Of a stretch of DNA of 64,000 nt, positions 52,523 through 61,345 are shown one piece after another (the first letter of the stretch is position 1; each line of letters starts with the position of its first letter). The DNA is from GCA-003244245 sp050699715 (GTDB lineage Bacteria > Actinomycetota > Actinomycetes > Mycobacteriales > Pseudonocardiaceae). The stretch lies in assembly GCA_050699715.1 (NCBI GenBank), contig JBOHFR010000018.1:12950-76949 (forward strand), given 5' to 3'. The notes beneath the pieces were generated by a model, which worked only from the letters and a program-made list of their open reading frames with translations, had not been told where the DNA came from and did not search any database. A program made the translations under genes and the position numbers.

Positions 52523-52792
52523 ATGGCAGGCAGACATCGTTTCCGTCGTATTGCCACCCTTCGTGAGATCCTGGGCCGTCGCGCTCGAATGCCCGTCGCG
52601 ACTGCGCCGGGGTGCACTATTGGGTTCGCGGACGGGCCGACCGGTATGGGGCACCGCGTCACCGCTGATACCTTCGCTGCGGGCCGCTGCGAGGGAGGCC
52701 GTTATGTCGCCCTCTGTGGCGTGCAGGTGACCCCCGCGCGTCTTACCGCTCCGGTGCGTTACCACTGCCCGGCGTGTGAGCGGGGTGTTTGA
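52523..52792 (+). CDS. Small Cys-motif protein, partner of the next gene
   Basis: 89 residues. Basic N-terminus (RHRFRRIATLREILGRR), then a C-terminal ALCGVQVTP and YHCPACERG, a Cys plus CxxC pattern like that of the next gene and the 26.9-kb protein. The stop overlaps the next ATG (TGATG). A zinc-binding fold is likely. The function is unknown. Confidence 0.55.
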   Translation: MAGRHRFRRIATLREILGRRARMPVATAPGCTIGFADGPTGMGHRVTADTFAAGRCEGGRYVALCGVQVTPARLTAPVRYHCPACERGV

Positions 52793-52983
52793 TGGCGTGG
52801 TATCTGCGTTCGATCGGTGATCGGGATACCCACCGCGGTGAGCTGATGCACCCGGATGGCACGCTCACCGCCGCTTGCGGCATCCGCTTCCGCCCGCGTG
52901 AGCTGTTGCGCGGCGCGACGGCCCTGCGGGGTGAGCCACCCGACCCTGACCAAATTTGCCCAGCCTGCCACCGCGCCCAGTGA
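52792..52983 (+). CDS. Small Cys-motif protein, MxWYLRS family
   Basis: 63 residues: MAWYLRSIGDRDTHRGELMH at the start and AACGIRFRPRELL ... PPDPDQICPACH at the end. It is the intact paralogue of the 26881-27111 protein and of the broken copy at 39 kb. One-base overlap with the upstream gene shows they are a pair. It lies convergent to narI, separated by 13 bases. Confidence 0.6.
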   Translation: MAWYLRSIGDRDTHRGELMHPDGTLTAACGIRFRPRELLRGATALRGEPPDPDQICPACHRAQ

Positions 52984-52996
52984 CGCTGCGGGTCGG

Positions 52997-53737
52997 TTAG
53001 CGGTGGGGGGTGGGGGGTGGGGATGTTTCCCAGGCGCGGGCGTAGCGGCGGGCGCCGGGGTGGTTGATGTCGCGGCTGCGGTAGACGATGTAGGGGCGGG
53101 TCAGGTAGCCCAGCGGCGCGCTGAAGACGTGCACCAAACGGGTGTAGGGCCACACACCCAGCAGGATCAGTACCACCAGCGCGTGGATCTGGAAGCTGAG
53201 CGGGATGCCGGCCATTAGCTCGGGTCGCGGGTGGATGGTGAACAGGCTGCGGAACCAGGGTGACACTGTGGCCCGGTAGTCGTAGCCGCCGCCGATCAGG
53301 TTGCTGCCGAGGGTGTTCAGCATCCCGGTGCCGATCGTCGCGCTCAGCAGTAGGTACATGATCTTGTCGATGCCGGTGGTGGCTTTGCGCACCGCTGTCA
53401 CGGTGGCCCGCCGGTACAGCAGGATCCCCAGCCCGGCGACGGTGGCCAGGCCGGACAGCGTGCCGAAAGACACCGACAGCAGGTGGTAGGCATGCTCCGA
53501 GACGCCCACCGCCGCGGTCCAGCTCTCGGGGATGCCGATGCCCATGACGTGCCCGCCGAGCACGGCCAGCAGCCCGAAGTGGAACAGCGGGCTGCCCAGC
53601 CGGAGCAGGCGGCTCTCGTGCAGCTGGGAGGACCGGGTGGTCCAGCCGAACTGGTCGTGCCGGTAACGCCAGATGTGGCCCAGGAAGAACGAGGTGAACG
53701 CCACGTAGGGCACCGTCACCCACAGTAACCCAGTCAT
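52997..53737 (-). CDS. narI: Respiratory nitrate reductase gamma subunit
   Basis: 246 residues with five membrane helices. Haem-binding His candidates are in HIWRYRHDQFGW, HFGLLAVLGGHVMG, FTIHPRPEL and FQIHALVV, giving the usual two b-type haems. It takes electrons from menaquinol at the membrane and passes them to NarH. The ATG overlaps the narJ stop (ATGA). Partial copies of its 3' end occur at 39.3 and 46.2 kb. Confidence 0.95.
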   Translation of the reverse strand: MTGLLWVTVPYVAFTSFFLGHIWRYRHDQFGWTTRSSQLHESRLLRLGSPLFHFGLLAVLGGHVMGIGIPESWTAAVGVSEHAYHLLSVSFGTLSGLATVAGLGILLYRRATVTAVRKATTGIDKIMYLLLSATIGTGMLNTLGSNLIGGGYDYRATVSPWFRSLFTIHPRPELMAGIPLSFQIHALVVLILLGVWPYTRLVHVFSAPLGYLTRPYIVYRSRDINHPGARRYARAWETSPPPTPHR

Positions 53738-54399
53738 CGGCGCCCCTCCAGCTGCTCCCGCATCGCCGGGTCCACCCCGTAGGTCTCCAGGCCTACCTGT
53801 TCCTCCGGTGGCCCCTGCGCGGCCAGCTCGGCGACCCGGCGCCGGTCGGCCGCGTTGATCTCCGGGAGGGTGGCGCACACCGCGTCGAGCACCGCCCGAT
53901 AGGGCGATCCGGCCTCATGCAGGGACAGCCTGAGCAGCTCCACCACCGGCCGGTACTCGACCAGCAGCCGCCGGCCGACTACCGGGTCGACGGTCGCGGC
54001 GAACTCCAGCACCACCGCCAGGTGGTCCGGCAGCTCATGCTCACCCAAGGTGGCACCCGCCGCGCGGTAGGCGTGCTTGAACCGCAGCAGCGCCATGCCA
54101 CGCTTGCGCGTGTCGCCATAGGCGTAGTAGCTCAGGTGCAGGCAATGGCGACGTCGCAGGTCGAAGGTCTCCACGTAGTGCGCGGCCAGTCCGAGCGGAG
54201 GCGTGCGGCGGACCTCGTCCAGGAACGACACCAGCGCCGGCGCGCGCAGCGCGACGGCCGCCGTGTGCAGCTCCTCAAGCAGGCCCAGGGTCTGCGGCGT
54301 CGGGTAGTCCAGCAGCAGCGCGGCGATCCGCCACACCACGCGCTGCTCGAGTTCCGTGGGCGCCTGCGCCTTGTGGCGGCCCAGCCAGGCCGGGCTCAC
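53734..54399 (-). CDS. narJ: Nitrate reductase assembly chaperone
   Basis: 221 residues, all helical; NarJ/TorD family. ALLLDYPTPQTLGLLEEL and AAHYVETFDLRRRHCLHLSY contain the conserved chaperone motifs. It loads the molybdenum cofactor into NarG and is not part of the final enzyme. The GTG overlaps the narH stop (GTGA). Confidence 0.93.
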   Translation of the reverse strand: MSPAWLGRHKAQAPTELEQRVVWRIAALLLDYPTPQTLGLLEELHTAAVALRAPALVSFLDEVRRTPPLGLAAHYVETFDLRRRHCLHLSYYAYGDTRKRGMALLRFKHAYRAAGATLGEHELPDHLAVVLEFAATVDPVVGRRLLVEYRPVVELLRLSLHEAGSPYRAVLDAVCATLPEINAADRRRVAELAAQGPPEEQVGLETYGVDPAMREQLEGRR

Positions 54400-56060
54400 G
54401 GGGTCCGCTCCACCACGGGCTTGGCGCCGTTGCGGTGCTCCGCCGTGTCCGGGGCGGGGGCGAACAGGCCGTTGGTGCTCTTGCCGTCCCAGTTGAGCAG
54501 GTTGATCCGGCGTCCCTTGTCCGCCGGCGCAGCTGCCCCGTTGGCGTCGGCCGGCTGCTGCGTCAGGTGGAACTTGTCGTCCATGACGTCGAACGCGGTC
54601 ATTCCCGGGCCGCCGTCGGAATCCAGGCTGCACCCGGTGGCCAGGGCGTCCAGCCGGTGCGCGTCCGAGCCGGCCGCGCTGGGGATGACGTAGCGGTGCT
54701 CGTACTTGGCGATGGCCAGCAGCCGGTACATCGCCTCGATCTCGGTGGTGCTCAGGCGCACCGCAGCGGCGATCTCCGGTCGGGCAGGTTCGCCGAGGTT
54801 GACCCGGCGCATGTGCGCGCGCATCGCCGCCAGCCGCTGCAGCGCGGCGCGCACCGGCCCGACATCCCCGGCGGTGAACAGCTCCGCCAGGTACTCCACC
54901 GGGATGCGCAACGCGTCGATCGCGCCGAAGAGGTTGTCGGCGTTCTCACCGTCATGCCCGGTGCCGGCCAGCACGTCCACCACCGGGGACAGCGGCGGCA
55001 CGTACCAGACCATCGGCATCGTGCGATACTCCGGGTGCAGCGGCAGCGCCACCTGGTAGTCCACGATCAGCTTGTACACCGGGGACGCCTGCGCCGCCTC
55101 GATCCACTCCTGGGAGATGCCCGCTCGCTCGGCCTCGGCCACCACCCGTGGGTCGTGCGGGTTGAGGAACACGCCCAGCTGCGCGGGGTAGAGGTCCTTC
55201 TCGTCGGGCACCGATGCCGCGGCCAGCACCGCGTCCGCGTCGTAGAACACCACTCCGATGTAGCGCAGCCGCCCCACACAGGTCTCCGCGCAGACCGTGG
55301 GAATGCCCACCTCCACCCGCGGGTAGCAGAACGTGCACTTCTCCGCTTTGCCGGTCTTGTGGTTGAAGTAGATCTTCTTGTACGGGCACCCCGTGACGCA
55401 CTGCCGCCAGCCGCGACACTTGTCCTGGTCGACCAGCACGATGCCGTCCTCGCTGCGCTTGTAGATCGCTCCGGACGGGCAGGATGCCGCACACGACGGG
55501 TTGAGGCAGTGCTCGCAGATCCGTGGCAGGTAGAACATGAACGTCTGCTCGAACTCCAGCTTCACCTGCTCGGAGAGCTTGGCCAGCACCGGGTCCCGGC
55601 CGACCTGCTCAGGACCGCCGCCCAGGTCGTCGTCCCAGTTGGGACCCCAGGTGACCTTGGTGTCCTTGCCGGTGATCAGCGATGTGGGCCGGGCCACCGG
55701 GGTGGTGTCCATCTGAGGTGCGGACAACACGTTGTCGTAGTCGTAGGTCCACGGCTCGTAGTAGTCGGCCACCGTCGGCAGGTCGGGGTTGGCGAAGATG
55801 TTCAGTAGCCGCTTGAATCGTGAGCCCGAGCGCAACGTGAGCCGGCCGCGCTTGGTCAGCGTCCAGCCGCCTTTCCACTTCGCCTGATCCTGGTACTGCC
55901 GCGGATACCCTTGCCCGGGCCTGGTCTCCACGTTGTTGAACCACACGTACTCGACGCCGCTGCGGTTGGTCCATGCCTGCTTACAGGTGACGCTGCAGGT
56001 ATGGCAGCCGATGCACTTGTCCAGGTTCATCACCATGGCGAGCTGAGACATCAGTTTCAT
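54396..56060 (-). CDS. narH: Respiratory nitrate reductase beta subunit
   Basis: 554 residues. Four Fe-S clusters are shown by CIGCHTCSVTCKQAW near the N-terminus, CEHCLNPSCAASCP, CRGWRQCVTGCPYKK (Trp in place of a Cys, giving the 3Fe-4S cluster), and CTFCYPRVEVGIPTVC. It wires NarI to NarG on the cytoplasmic face. Its ATG shares one base with the narG stop. Confidence 0.96.
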   Translation of the reverse strand: MKLMSQLAMVMNLDKCIGCHTCSVTCKQAWTNRSGVEYVWFNNVETRPGQGYPRQYQDQAKWKGGWTLTKRGRLTLRSGSRFKRLLNIFANPDLPTVADYYEPWTYDYDNVLSAPQMDTTPVARPTSLITGKDTKVTWGPNWDDDLGGGPEQVGRDPVLAKLSEQVKLEFEQTFMFYLPRICEHCLNPSCAASCPSGAIYKRSEDGIVLVDQDKCRGWRQCVTGCPYKKIYFNHKTGKAEKCTFCYPRVEVGIPTVCAETCVGRLRYIGVVFYDADAVLAAASVPDEKDLYPAQLGVFLNPHDPRVVAEAERAGISQEWIEAAQASPVYKLIVDYQVALPLHPEYRTMPMVWYVPPLSPVVDVLAGTGHDGENADNLFGAIDALRIPVEYLAELFTAGDVGPVRAALQRLAAMRAHMRRVNLGEPARPEIAAAVRLSTTEIEAMYRLLAIAKYEHRYVIPSAAGSDAHRLDALATGCSLDSDGGPGMTAFDVMDDKFHLTQQPADANGAAAPADKGRRINLLNWDGKSTNGLFAPAPDTAEHRNGAKPVVERTP

Positions 56061-59000
56061 CAGTAGGTCACCTCCTGGCTACGGCGACGAATGGTGGTGA
56101 CCTCGTCACGCTGGTTGCCGGTGGGGCCGTGGTAGTTCAGGGCGAACGACTGCTGGGCGTAGCCGCCGATCAGATGCGACGGCTTGATCATCAGTCGGGT
56201 CAGCGCGTTGTGAATGCCACCGCGCTTGCCGGTCTTCTCGGTGCGTGGCACGCCCACGGTGCGCTCCTGGGCGTGGTACATGAACACGGTGCCCTCGGGC
56301 ATCCGATGGCTGACGATCGCGCGGGCGACCACGATGCCATTTCGGTTGATCGCCTCGATCCACTCGTTGTCCACGACGCCGATCTTGGCGGCGTCCACGT
56401 CGGACATCCAGATGGCTTGGCCGCCGCGGGACAGCGTGAGCATGTGCAGGTTGTCCTGGTAGGTGGAGTGGATCGACCACTTCGAGTGCGGTGTGAGATA
56501 CCGGACGGTGATCGACCGTTGCCCATTCAGGCTGATCGCCCCGACGCTGGGTTCTCCGAATAATGCCGTCATGTCCAGCGGCGGTCGGAAGATTGGCATC
56601 TGCTCGCCGAGCTCGGCCATCCAGTCGTGGTCGAGGTAGAAATGCTGCCGGCCGGTCAGCGTGTGCCAGGGCTTGAGCCGCTCAGTATTGATCGTGAATG
56701 GGGAATAACGCCGGCCGCCGGTCTCGCTGCCCGACCATTCCGGTGACGTGATCACCGGAACCGGCCGGGACTGGGTGTCGGCGAAGGTGATTCGCTTGCC
56801 CTCGTTCTCCGCCGCGAGATCGGCGAGCTTGGTGCCGGTGCGCCGCTCCAGGACTCGGAAGCCCTCGGTGGCCAGCCGCCCGTTCGTGGTGCCCGACAGT
56901 GCCAGGACGGCCTCGCAGGCGTGGGTGTCCTTGGCCAGTGACGGCCGCCCGGCGGCGTGGCCGGAGAGGACCGCGCCGTTGACCGCTCTGAGGTAGTCGA
57001 CCTCGGCGTCCGGGTGGACGGTGACACCCTTGGTGGTCAGGCCGACTCGCTCCACCATCGGGCCAAGCGCGGCCATCTTGTCCCCGATCGCCGGATAGTC
57101 GCGTTCCACCACGACGATCCGCGGCATGGTCTTGCCGGGGATCGGCTCACACTCACCGGCTTTCCAGTCCCGCACCCGGCCGCCAGGCTGCGCGGTCGCG
57201 TCGATGGTGTCGTGTTGCAGCGGCATGGCCACGATGTCTTTACGCACACCGAGGTGCTTTTCGGCCAGCCAGGAGAAACCCCGGGCGAGCCGGTGAAACG
57301 CCTCGAAGTCGGTCTTGGACTCCCACTGCGGGGAGATCGCCGGGGAGAAGGAGTGCACGTAGGGGTGCATGTCCGTACTGGACAGGTCATGCTTCTCGTA
57401 CCACGTCGCGGCTGGCAGCACGATGTCGGAGAACAGCGTGGTGCTGGTCATCCGGAAATCCAGTGTCATCAGCAGGTCGAGCTTGCCGACCGGGGCCTCC
57501 TCGCGCCAGGTGACCTCGACCGGGCGCACCCCATTGCGGTCCGACGCCTGGAGGTTGCAGTCGGTGCCCAGCAGGTGGCGCAGGAAGTACTCGTTGCCCT
57601 TGGCTGAGGAACCGAGCAGGTTGGCCCGCCACACGGTCAGGCACCGCGGGAAGTTCTCCGGCGCGTCCGGGTCCTCGCAGGCAAACCGCAGGTGACCGGT
57701 AGTCAGCCCGTCGACGACGTGCTGGGCGGCGTCCTTGCCCAGGCGTTGCGCCTCGTCGGCCAGATCCAGCGGATTGCGGTTGAACGTGGGGTAGCTGGGC
57801 ATCCAACCCAGCCGGGTGGCCAGCGCGATGTTGTCCGCCGCGGTGCGCCCGGTGAAGCGTCCTGTCGCCAGCGGTGAGGCCATCACCTGCGCGGTGAACG
57901 GGTCGTAGCGCCACTGGTCGGTCACCAGGTACCAATACACGGTGCCCTGCATCTGCCGCGGCGGGCGCTGCCAGTCCAGCCCGAAGGCCAGCGTCGACCA
58001 GCCGGTGATCGGCCGGCACTTCTCCTGCCCGACGTAGTGCGCCCAGCCGCCGCCGTTGACCCCCTGGCAGCCGGTAAGGATCACCAGCGCCAGGAAGGAC
58101 CGGTATGTCTGGTCGGAGTGAAACCAGTGGTTGGTGCCGGCACCCATCAGGATCATCGACCGGCCGCCCGAGCGCTCGGCGTTGTCGGCGAACTCCCGGC
58201 CGATCCGCTCCGCCGCGGCTGCCGGCACCCCGGTGATCGGCTCCTGCCAGGCTGGGGTGTACGGCTGCTCGGCGTCGTCGTAGCCGGTGGGCCAGGTGCC
58301 CGACAGGCCCGGCCGGTGCACCCCGTATTGGGCCAGCAGCAGATCGAACACTGTGGTGACGAGCTTGCCGGCGACGGTCCGGGTTGGCACCCCTCGGCGC
58401 AGCACCCCGGGTTGCGCGGTGTCGAACCGGGGGAGGTCAACCTCGGCGGTGGCGTTGTTGCTGCCGTTTCGGCTGCCGTCCCGGTAGACGCTCAGCAGCG
58501 GGTCCACGCTGTGCAGGTCGAGGTTCCAGTGACCTTCCCCGGAACGGGTGAAGCGGTGCCCCAGCGAACCGTTCGGGACCACCGGCTCACCAGTGGCCCG
58601 GTCCAGGAGCACGGTTTTGGACTCGGCGCCTTCACCGGTATCGCCCAGATCAGCCGCAGTGAGGAATTTGCCGGGAACGTAGGCGTCGCCCCGCTTATCA
58701 AGGGTGATGAGGAATGGCAGGTCGGTGAAACGCTTGACGTAGTCGGTGAAACGCGGCGTCTGCTTCGTGACGAAGAACTCTGTGAGGATCACGTGGCCCA
58801 TGGCCATGGCCAGCGCGGAATCGGTACCTGGGCGGGCCGGCAGCCATTCGTCGGCGAACTTGGTGTGGTCGCCGTAGTCCGGGGACACGACGATCACTTT
58901 TTGGCCCCGGTAGCGGGCCTCGGTCATGTAGTGCGCGTCCGGGGTGCGGGTGACCGGGACGTTGGAGCCCCACATGATCAGATAGCCGGCATCGAACCAG

Positions 59001-59776
59001 TCGGCGGACTCGGGCACGTCGGTCTGGTCGCCGAACACCTGCGGAGAGGCCACCGGAAGATCGGCGTACCAGTCGTAGAACGACAACATCGCCCCGCCGA
59101 TCAGCGAGATGAACCGGGCCCCCACGGCGTGGCTGACCATCGACATCGCCGGAATCGGGGAAAACCCGGCGACCCGGTCGGGACCGTAGCGTTTAATCGT
59201 GTGCACGTGCGCGGCCGCAGCGATCTCGGTGGCCTCCCACCACTCCGCCCGGACAAAACCTCCCATGCCGCGTGCCGCCTTGTACCGGCGTGCCTTCTCC
59301 GGGTCCTCGACCACATCGGCCCAGGCCAGCACCGGATCCTTGAGCCGCTGCTTGGCCTCGCGGTACAACTGGAGCAATGTGCCGCGCACATACGGGTAGC
59401 GCACCCGGGCCGGCGAGTAGGTGTACCAGGAGAACGACGCACCCCGGGGACAACCACGGGGCTCATACTCGGGCTTGTCCGGGCCGATCGAGGGGTAGTC
59501 GGTCTGCTGCGCCTCCCAGGTAATGATCCCGTCCTTGACGTAGATCTTCCACGAGCACGAGCCGGTGCAGTTCACCCCGTGAGTCGAGCGCACCACCTTG
59601 TCGTAGGCCCAGCGATCACGGTAGAACACATCAGCCGACCGACCGCCGATCTGGTGGACCGTGCGCAGATCTCCCGAGGCCTCCCCGCGCTGGAAATGCC
59701 TGCCGATGCGCAGCAGTGAATCAGTGAAGCTGGTGTCCATGCCGACATTTGTGCTACTATCAGGGATATCGGGCAC
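56060..59776 (-). CDS. narG: Respiratory nitrate reductase alpha subunit
   Basis: 1238 residues from GTG 59776; GTG 59785 and ATG 59740 are alternatives. The 4Fe-4S motif with a His ligand is HGVNCTGSCSWKIYV and YEPRGCPRGASF. Mo-bis-MGD-binding regions include YLIMWGSNVPVTRTPDAHY, with an Asp that ligates Mo in this family downstream. It reduces nitrate to nitrite for anaerobic respiration. No twin-arginine signal is seen, consistent with a cytoplasmic enzyme. The order narGHJI is intact. Confidence 0.96.
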   Translation of the reverse strand: MPDIPDSSTNVGMDTSFTDSLLRIGRHFQRGEASGDLRTVHQIGGRSADVFYRDRWAYDKVVRSTHGVNCTGSCSWKIYVKDGIITWEAQQTDYPSIGPDKPEYEPRGCPRGASFSWYTYSPARVRYPYVRGTLLQLYREAKQRLKDPVLAWADVVEDPEKARRYKAARGMGGFVRAEWWEATEIAAAAHVHTIKRYGPDRVAGFSPIPAMSMVSHAVGARFISLIGGAMLSFYDWYADLPVASPQVFGDQTDVPESADWFDAGYLIMWGSNVPVTRTPDAHYMTEARYRGQKVIVVSPDYGDHTKFADEWLPARPGTDSALAMAMGHVILTEFFVTKQTPRFTDYVKRFTDLPFLITLDKRGDAYVPGKFLTAADLGDTGEGAESKTVLLDRATGEPVVPNGSLGHRFTRSGEGHWNLDLHSVDPLLSVYRDGSRNGSNNATAEVDLPRFDTAQPGVLRRGVPTRTVAGKLVTTVFDLLLAQYGVHRPGLSGTWPTGYDDAEQPYTPAWQEPITGVPAAAAERIGREFADNAERSGGRSMILMGAGTNHWFHSDQTYRSFLALVILTGCQGVNGGGWAHYVGQEKCRPITGWSTLAFGLDWQRPPRQMQGTVYWYLVTDQWRYDPFTAQVMASPLATGRFTGRTAADNIALATRLGWMPSYPTFNRNPLDLADEAQRLGKDAAQHVVDGLTTGHLRFACEDPDAPENFPRCLTVWRANLLGSSAKGNEYFLRHLLGTDCNLQASDRNGVRPVEVTWREEAPVGKLDLLMTLDFRMTSTTLFSDIVLPAATWYEKHDLSSTDMHPYVHSFSPAISPQWESKTDFEAFHRLARGFSWLAEKHLGVRKDIVAMPLQHDTIDATAQPGGRVRDWKAGECEPIPGKTMPRIVVVERDYPAIGDKMAALGPMVERVGLTTKGVTVHPDAEVDYLRAVNGAVLSGHAAGRPSLAKDTHACEAVLALSGTTNGRLATEGFRVLERRTGTKLADLAAENEGKRITFADTQSRPVPVITSPEWSGSETGGRRYSPFTINTERLKPWHTLTGRQHFYLDHDWMAELGEQMPIFRPPLDMTALFGEPSVGAISLNGQRSITVRYLTPHSKWSIHSTYQDNLHMLTLSRGGQAIWMSDVDAAKIGVVDNEWIEAINRNGIVVARAIVSHRMPEGTVFMYHAQERTVGVPRTEKTGKRGGIHNALTRLMIKPSHLIGGYAQQSFALNYHGPTGNQRDEVTTIRRRSQEVTY

Positions 59777-60390
59777 GGGTGCCACCTCTTCAGGGTGATG
59801 ATTCGTGTTCGCAGGGCTAACCCGCTCACCCTAGACGGTGGTTTCATGGTCTTCAAGAAGGGTTTCTCGTCCTCGCATCGTCACCGAGGTGACCGTGCGG
59901 AGTACGTAACATGACGTTCATATTTCCGGTTTTTCGATGCGCATCCTGTAACATGTCAGTTACCTTACATCGAGTGATTATACTCTCGGGACGTGACTGG
60001 GTGGGACGTCGATAATCTGCGCATTGCTGTTGCGGACCGGGCGCAGCGTTGTCGAGAATTTTATATAATTCATTTCACGTCGTGATCTTTGTGGTACAGT
60101 GGCGCGGACCGCAGCCTCAGCTGGATCGACCTCACGGTCGTTTCACGATCGTCCGATACCTGCTCACGCCACGGACCGATATCACTGTCGGAGCGACTCC
60201 CTGAGGCCAGCTTCGCTGGGCGTTGCACCACAGCTGCACACCATCCGCGCGACTACCCTCACACCACGACGACCAACCAGGCGACACGCAGAACAAGGTC
60301 GACATCAAACCCGGGACACTTCAGGGAGTGCGGTATTATCTCACCACCCAGGTGCGTTGAGTTCCTTTCTGAGTTGCCATGTGGTGTCTG
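59777..60390. other. narG upstream region and spacer, no gene seen
   Basis: About 600 bases. The part next to narG is markedly AT-richer than the window and holds the GTAAC repeats, so it is regulatory. From about 60090 the sequence contains only Ser/Thr/Arg-rich frames without start signals. No RNA gene is recognised. Confidence 0.4.
59906..59963 (-). promoter_or_regulatory. GTAAC dyad and repeat upstream of narG
   Basis: GTAAC-N6-GTTAC is an exact dyad at 59948-59963 (plus strand). GTAACATGAC at 59906 and GTAACATGTC at 59948 form a direct repeat 42 bp apart, four helical turns. The pattern resembles GlnR-type boxes but could be another regulator. It lies 130 to 190 bases upstream of narG. 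Confidence 0.45.
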
Positions 60391-60546
60391 TTATCGCCGT
60401 TTGCGGCAGTCCTCGCAGAGCGGGTCTCTGCCGTCGGGGTAGAACGCAGTGTGTCGGCACTGATGGCAAGCCTGCCAGGTAAAACACATCAGACCCCGAC
60501 GTGCCCACCACTTCGCCACCCCAGCCCACCACTTCCGCAACTCCAT
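60391..60546 (-). CDS. Small zinc-ribbon-like protein
   Basis: 51 residues from the ATG at 60546 with GGAGGGAG just upstream. Trp-rich N-terminus (LRKWWAGVAKWWARRG) and a C-terminal ACHQCRHTAFYPDGRDPLCEDC, two CxxC pairs that should bind a zinc ion. A longer start at 60576 (MYHMTGEEG) is possible. Function unknown. Confidence 0.5.
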   Translation of the reverse strand: MELRKWWAGVAKWWARRGLMCFTWQACHQCRHTAFYPDGRDPLCEDCRKRR

Positions 60547-60855
60547 CACTCCCTCCTCCCCCGTCATGTGGTACATCGATCAACAGCACGGGCTCACTGT
60601 CGTGGTCGCTACTCGCCTCCGTTTGCCCCAGTCATTTCATCAAAATATCGTGCAGCATCCTGGAGTCTTCCTCCTCAAGGAAAAACGCAGATGTATTCAG
60701 CGTCGTGTCCGGCCAGGGGTTGTATGACAATGTGAATGCCCATCCGCACTCCAATACCTTGGTCGCACCGCGTCCGGTTGGGCGCGGTACCGCCAGGAGA
60801 CACCGGAGTAGGGGTAACTACCCGGAAAAACTGTCCGGGTACCTCGAGAGGGGGG
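60547..60855. other. Spacer with no gene seen
   Basis: About 310 bases between the small zinc-ribbon gene and the flavoprotein. Frames are shadows with no start signals. A short inverted repeat around CCCGGAAAAACTGTCCGGG (60829-60840) may terminate the flavoprotein gene. Confidence 0.35.
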
Positions 60856-61245
60856 CTAGCGCTTGACGGGTACGGCCGCGTTTACCGCGTCGAGAACCGC
60901 TGACCAGGGCAGTTCGCGTCCCGGCGCGCTGCGCGGCTCGTGCAGCGGCCACACGTCATCGCCGTAAACAAGGTGTACGCCAGCTTGGCGCAAGGTATCA
61001 AGGTGGCTGCTCCACGACGGGTGCCGGGCGTGTGCGGCGTTGACGCGGGGGAACACCACCACCGGCAGGTCAGGGATGCCTATTGCCTCGTGGAGTTGCG
61101 TCAATGCCTGGTTGTCGGCAATGCCCAGGGCGAGCTTGGCGACGGTGTTCGCCGAGGCCGGGGCGAGAAGATAGCAGTCCACCTGCGGGTGCGGGCTGCG
61201 TTCGGTAGGCGAACGCGGCGCGACGCGCACCGGGAAACCCGACGC
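60856..61245 (-). CDS. Flavoprotein (HFCD/Dfp family), 5' end lost in gap
   Basis: About 130 residues remain; the N-terminus lies in the N-gap. FPVRVAPRSPTERSPHPQVD and YLLAPASANTVAKLALGIADNQALTQLHEAIG (with the PASANT motif of FMN-binding HFCD proteins) are the family's C-terminal half. Such stand-alone flavoproteins often sit beside an HTH/TPR regulator in actinobacteria, as here. The substrate is unknown. Confidence 0.8.
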   Translation of the reverse strand, partial: ASGFPVRVAPRSPTERSPHPQVDCYLLAPASANTVAKLALGIADNQALTQLHEAIGIPDLPVVVFPRVNAAHARHPSWSSHLDTLRQAGVHLVYGDDVWPLHEPRSAPGRELPWSAVLDAVNAAVPVKR

Positions 61246-61345
61246 NNNNNNNNNNNNNNNNNNNNNNNNNNNNNNNNNNNNNNNNNNNNNNNNNNNNNNN
61301 NNNNNNNNNNNNNNNNNNNNNNNNNNNNNNNNNNNNNNNNNNNNN
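61246..61345. other. Assembly gap of 100 N
   Basis: Exactly 100 N bases, the usual placeholder for a gap of unknown length. It truncates the flavoprotein gene on the left and the regulator gene on the right. Confidence 1.

Noticed and set aside
54435..55808. 457-residue plus-strand open frame over narH
   Set aside because: Antisense shadow of narH; the composition is typical of such frames.
58037..59719. 560-residue plus-strand open frame over narG
   Set aside because: Antisense shadow of narG, with no domain and no ribosome site.
60099..60866. Several plus-strand frames to the right of narG
   Set aside because: Ser/Thr/Pro-rich frames that overlap each other, with no start signals or motifs; the minus-strand zinc-ribbon frame is the only supported one.
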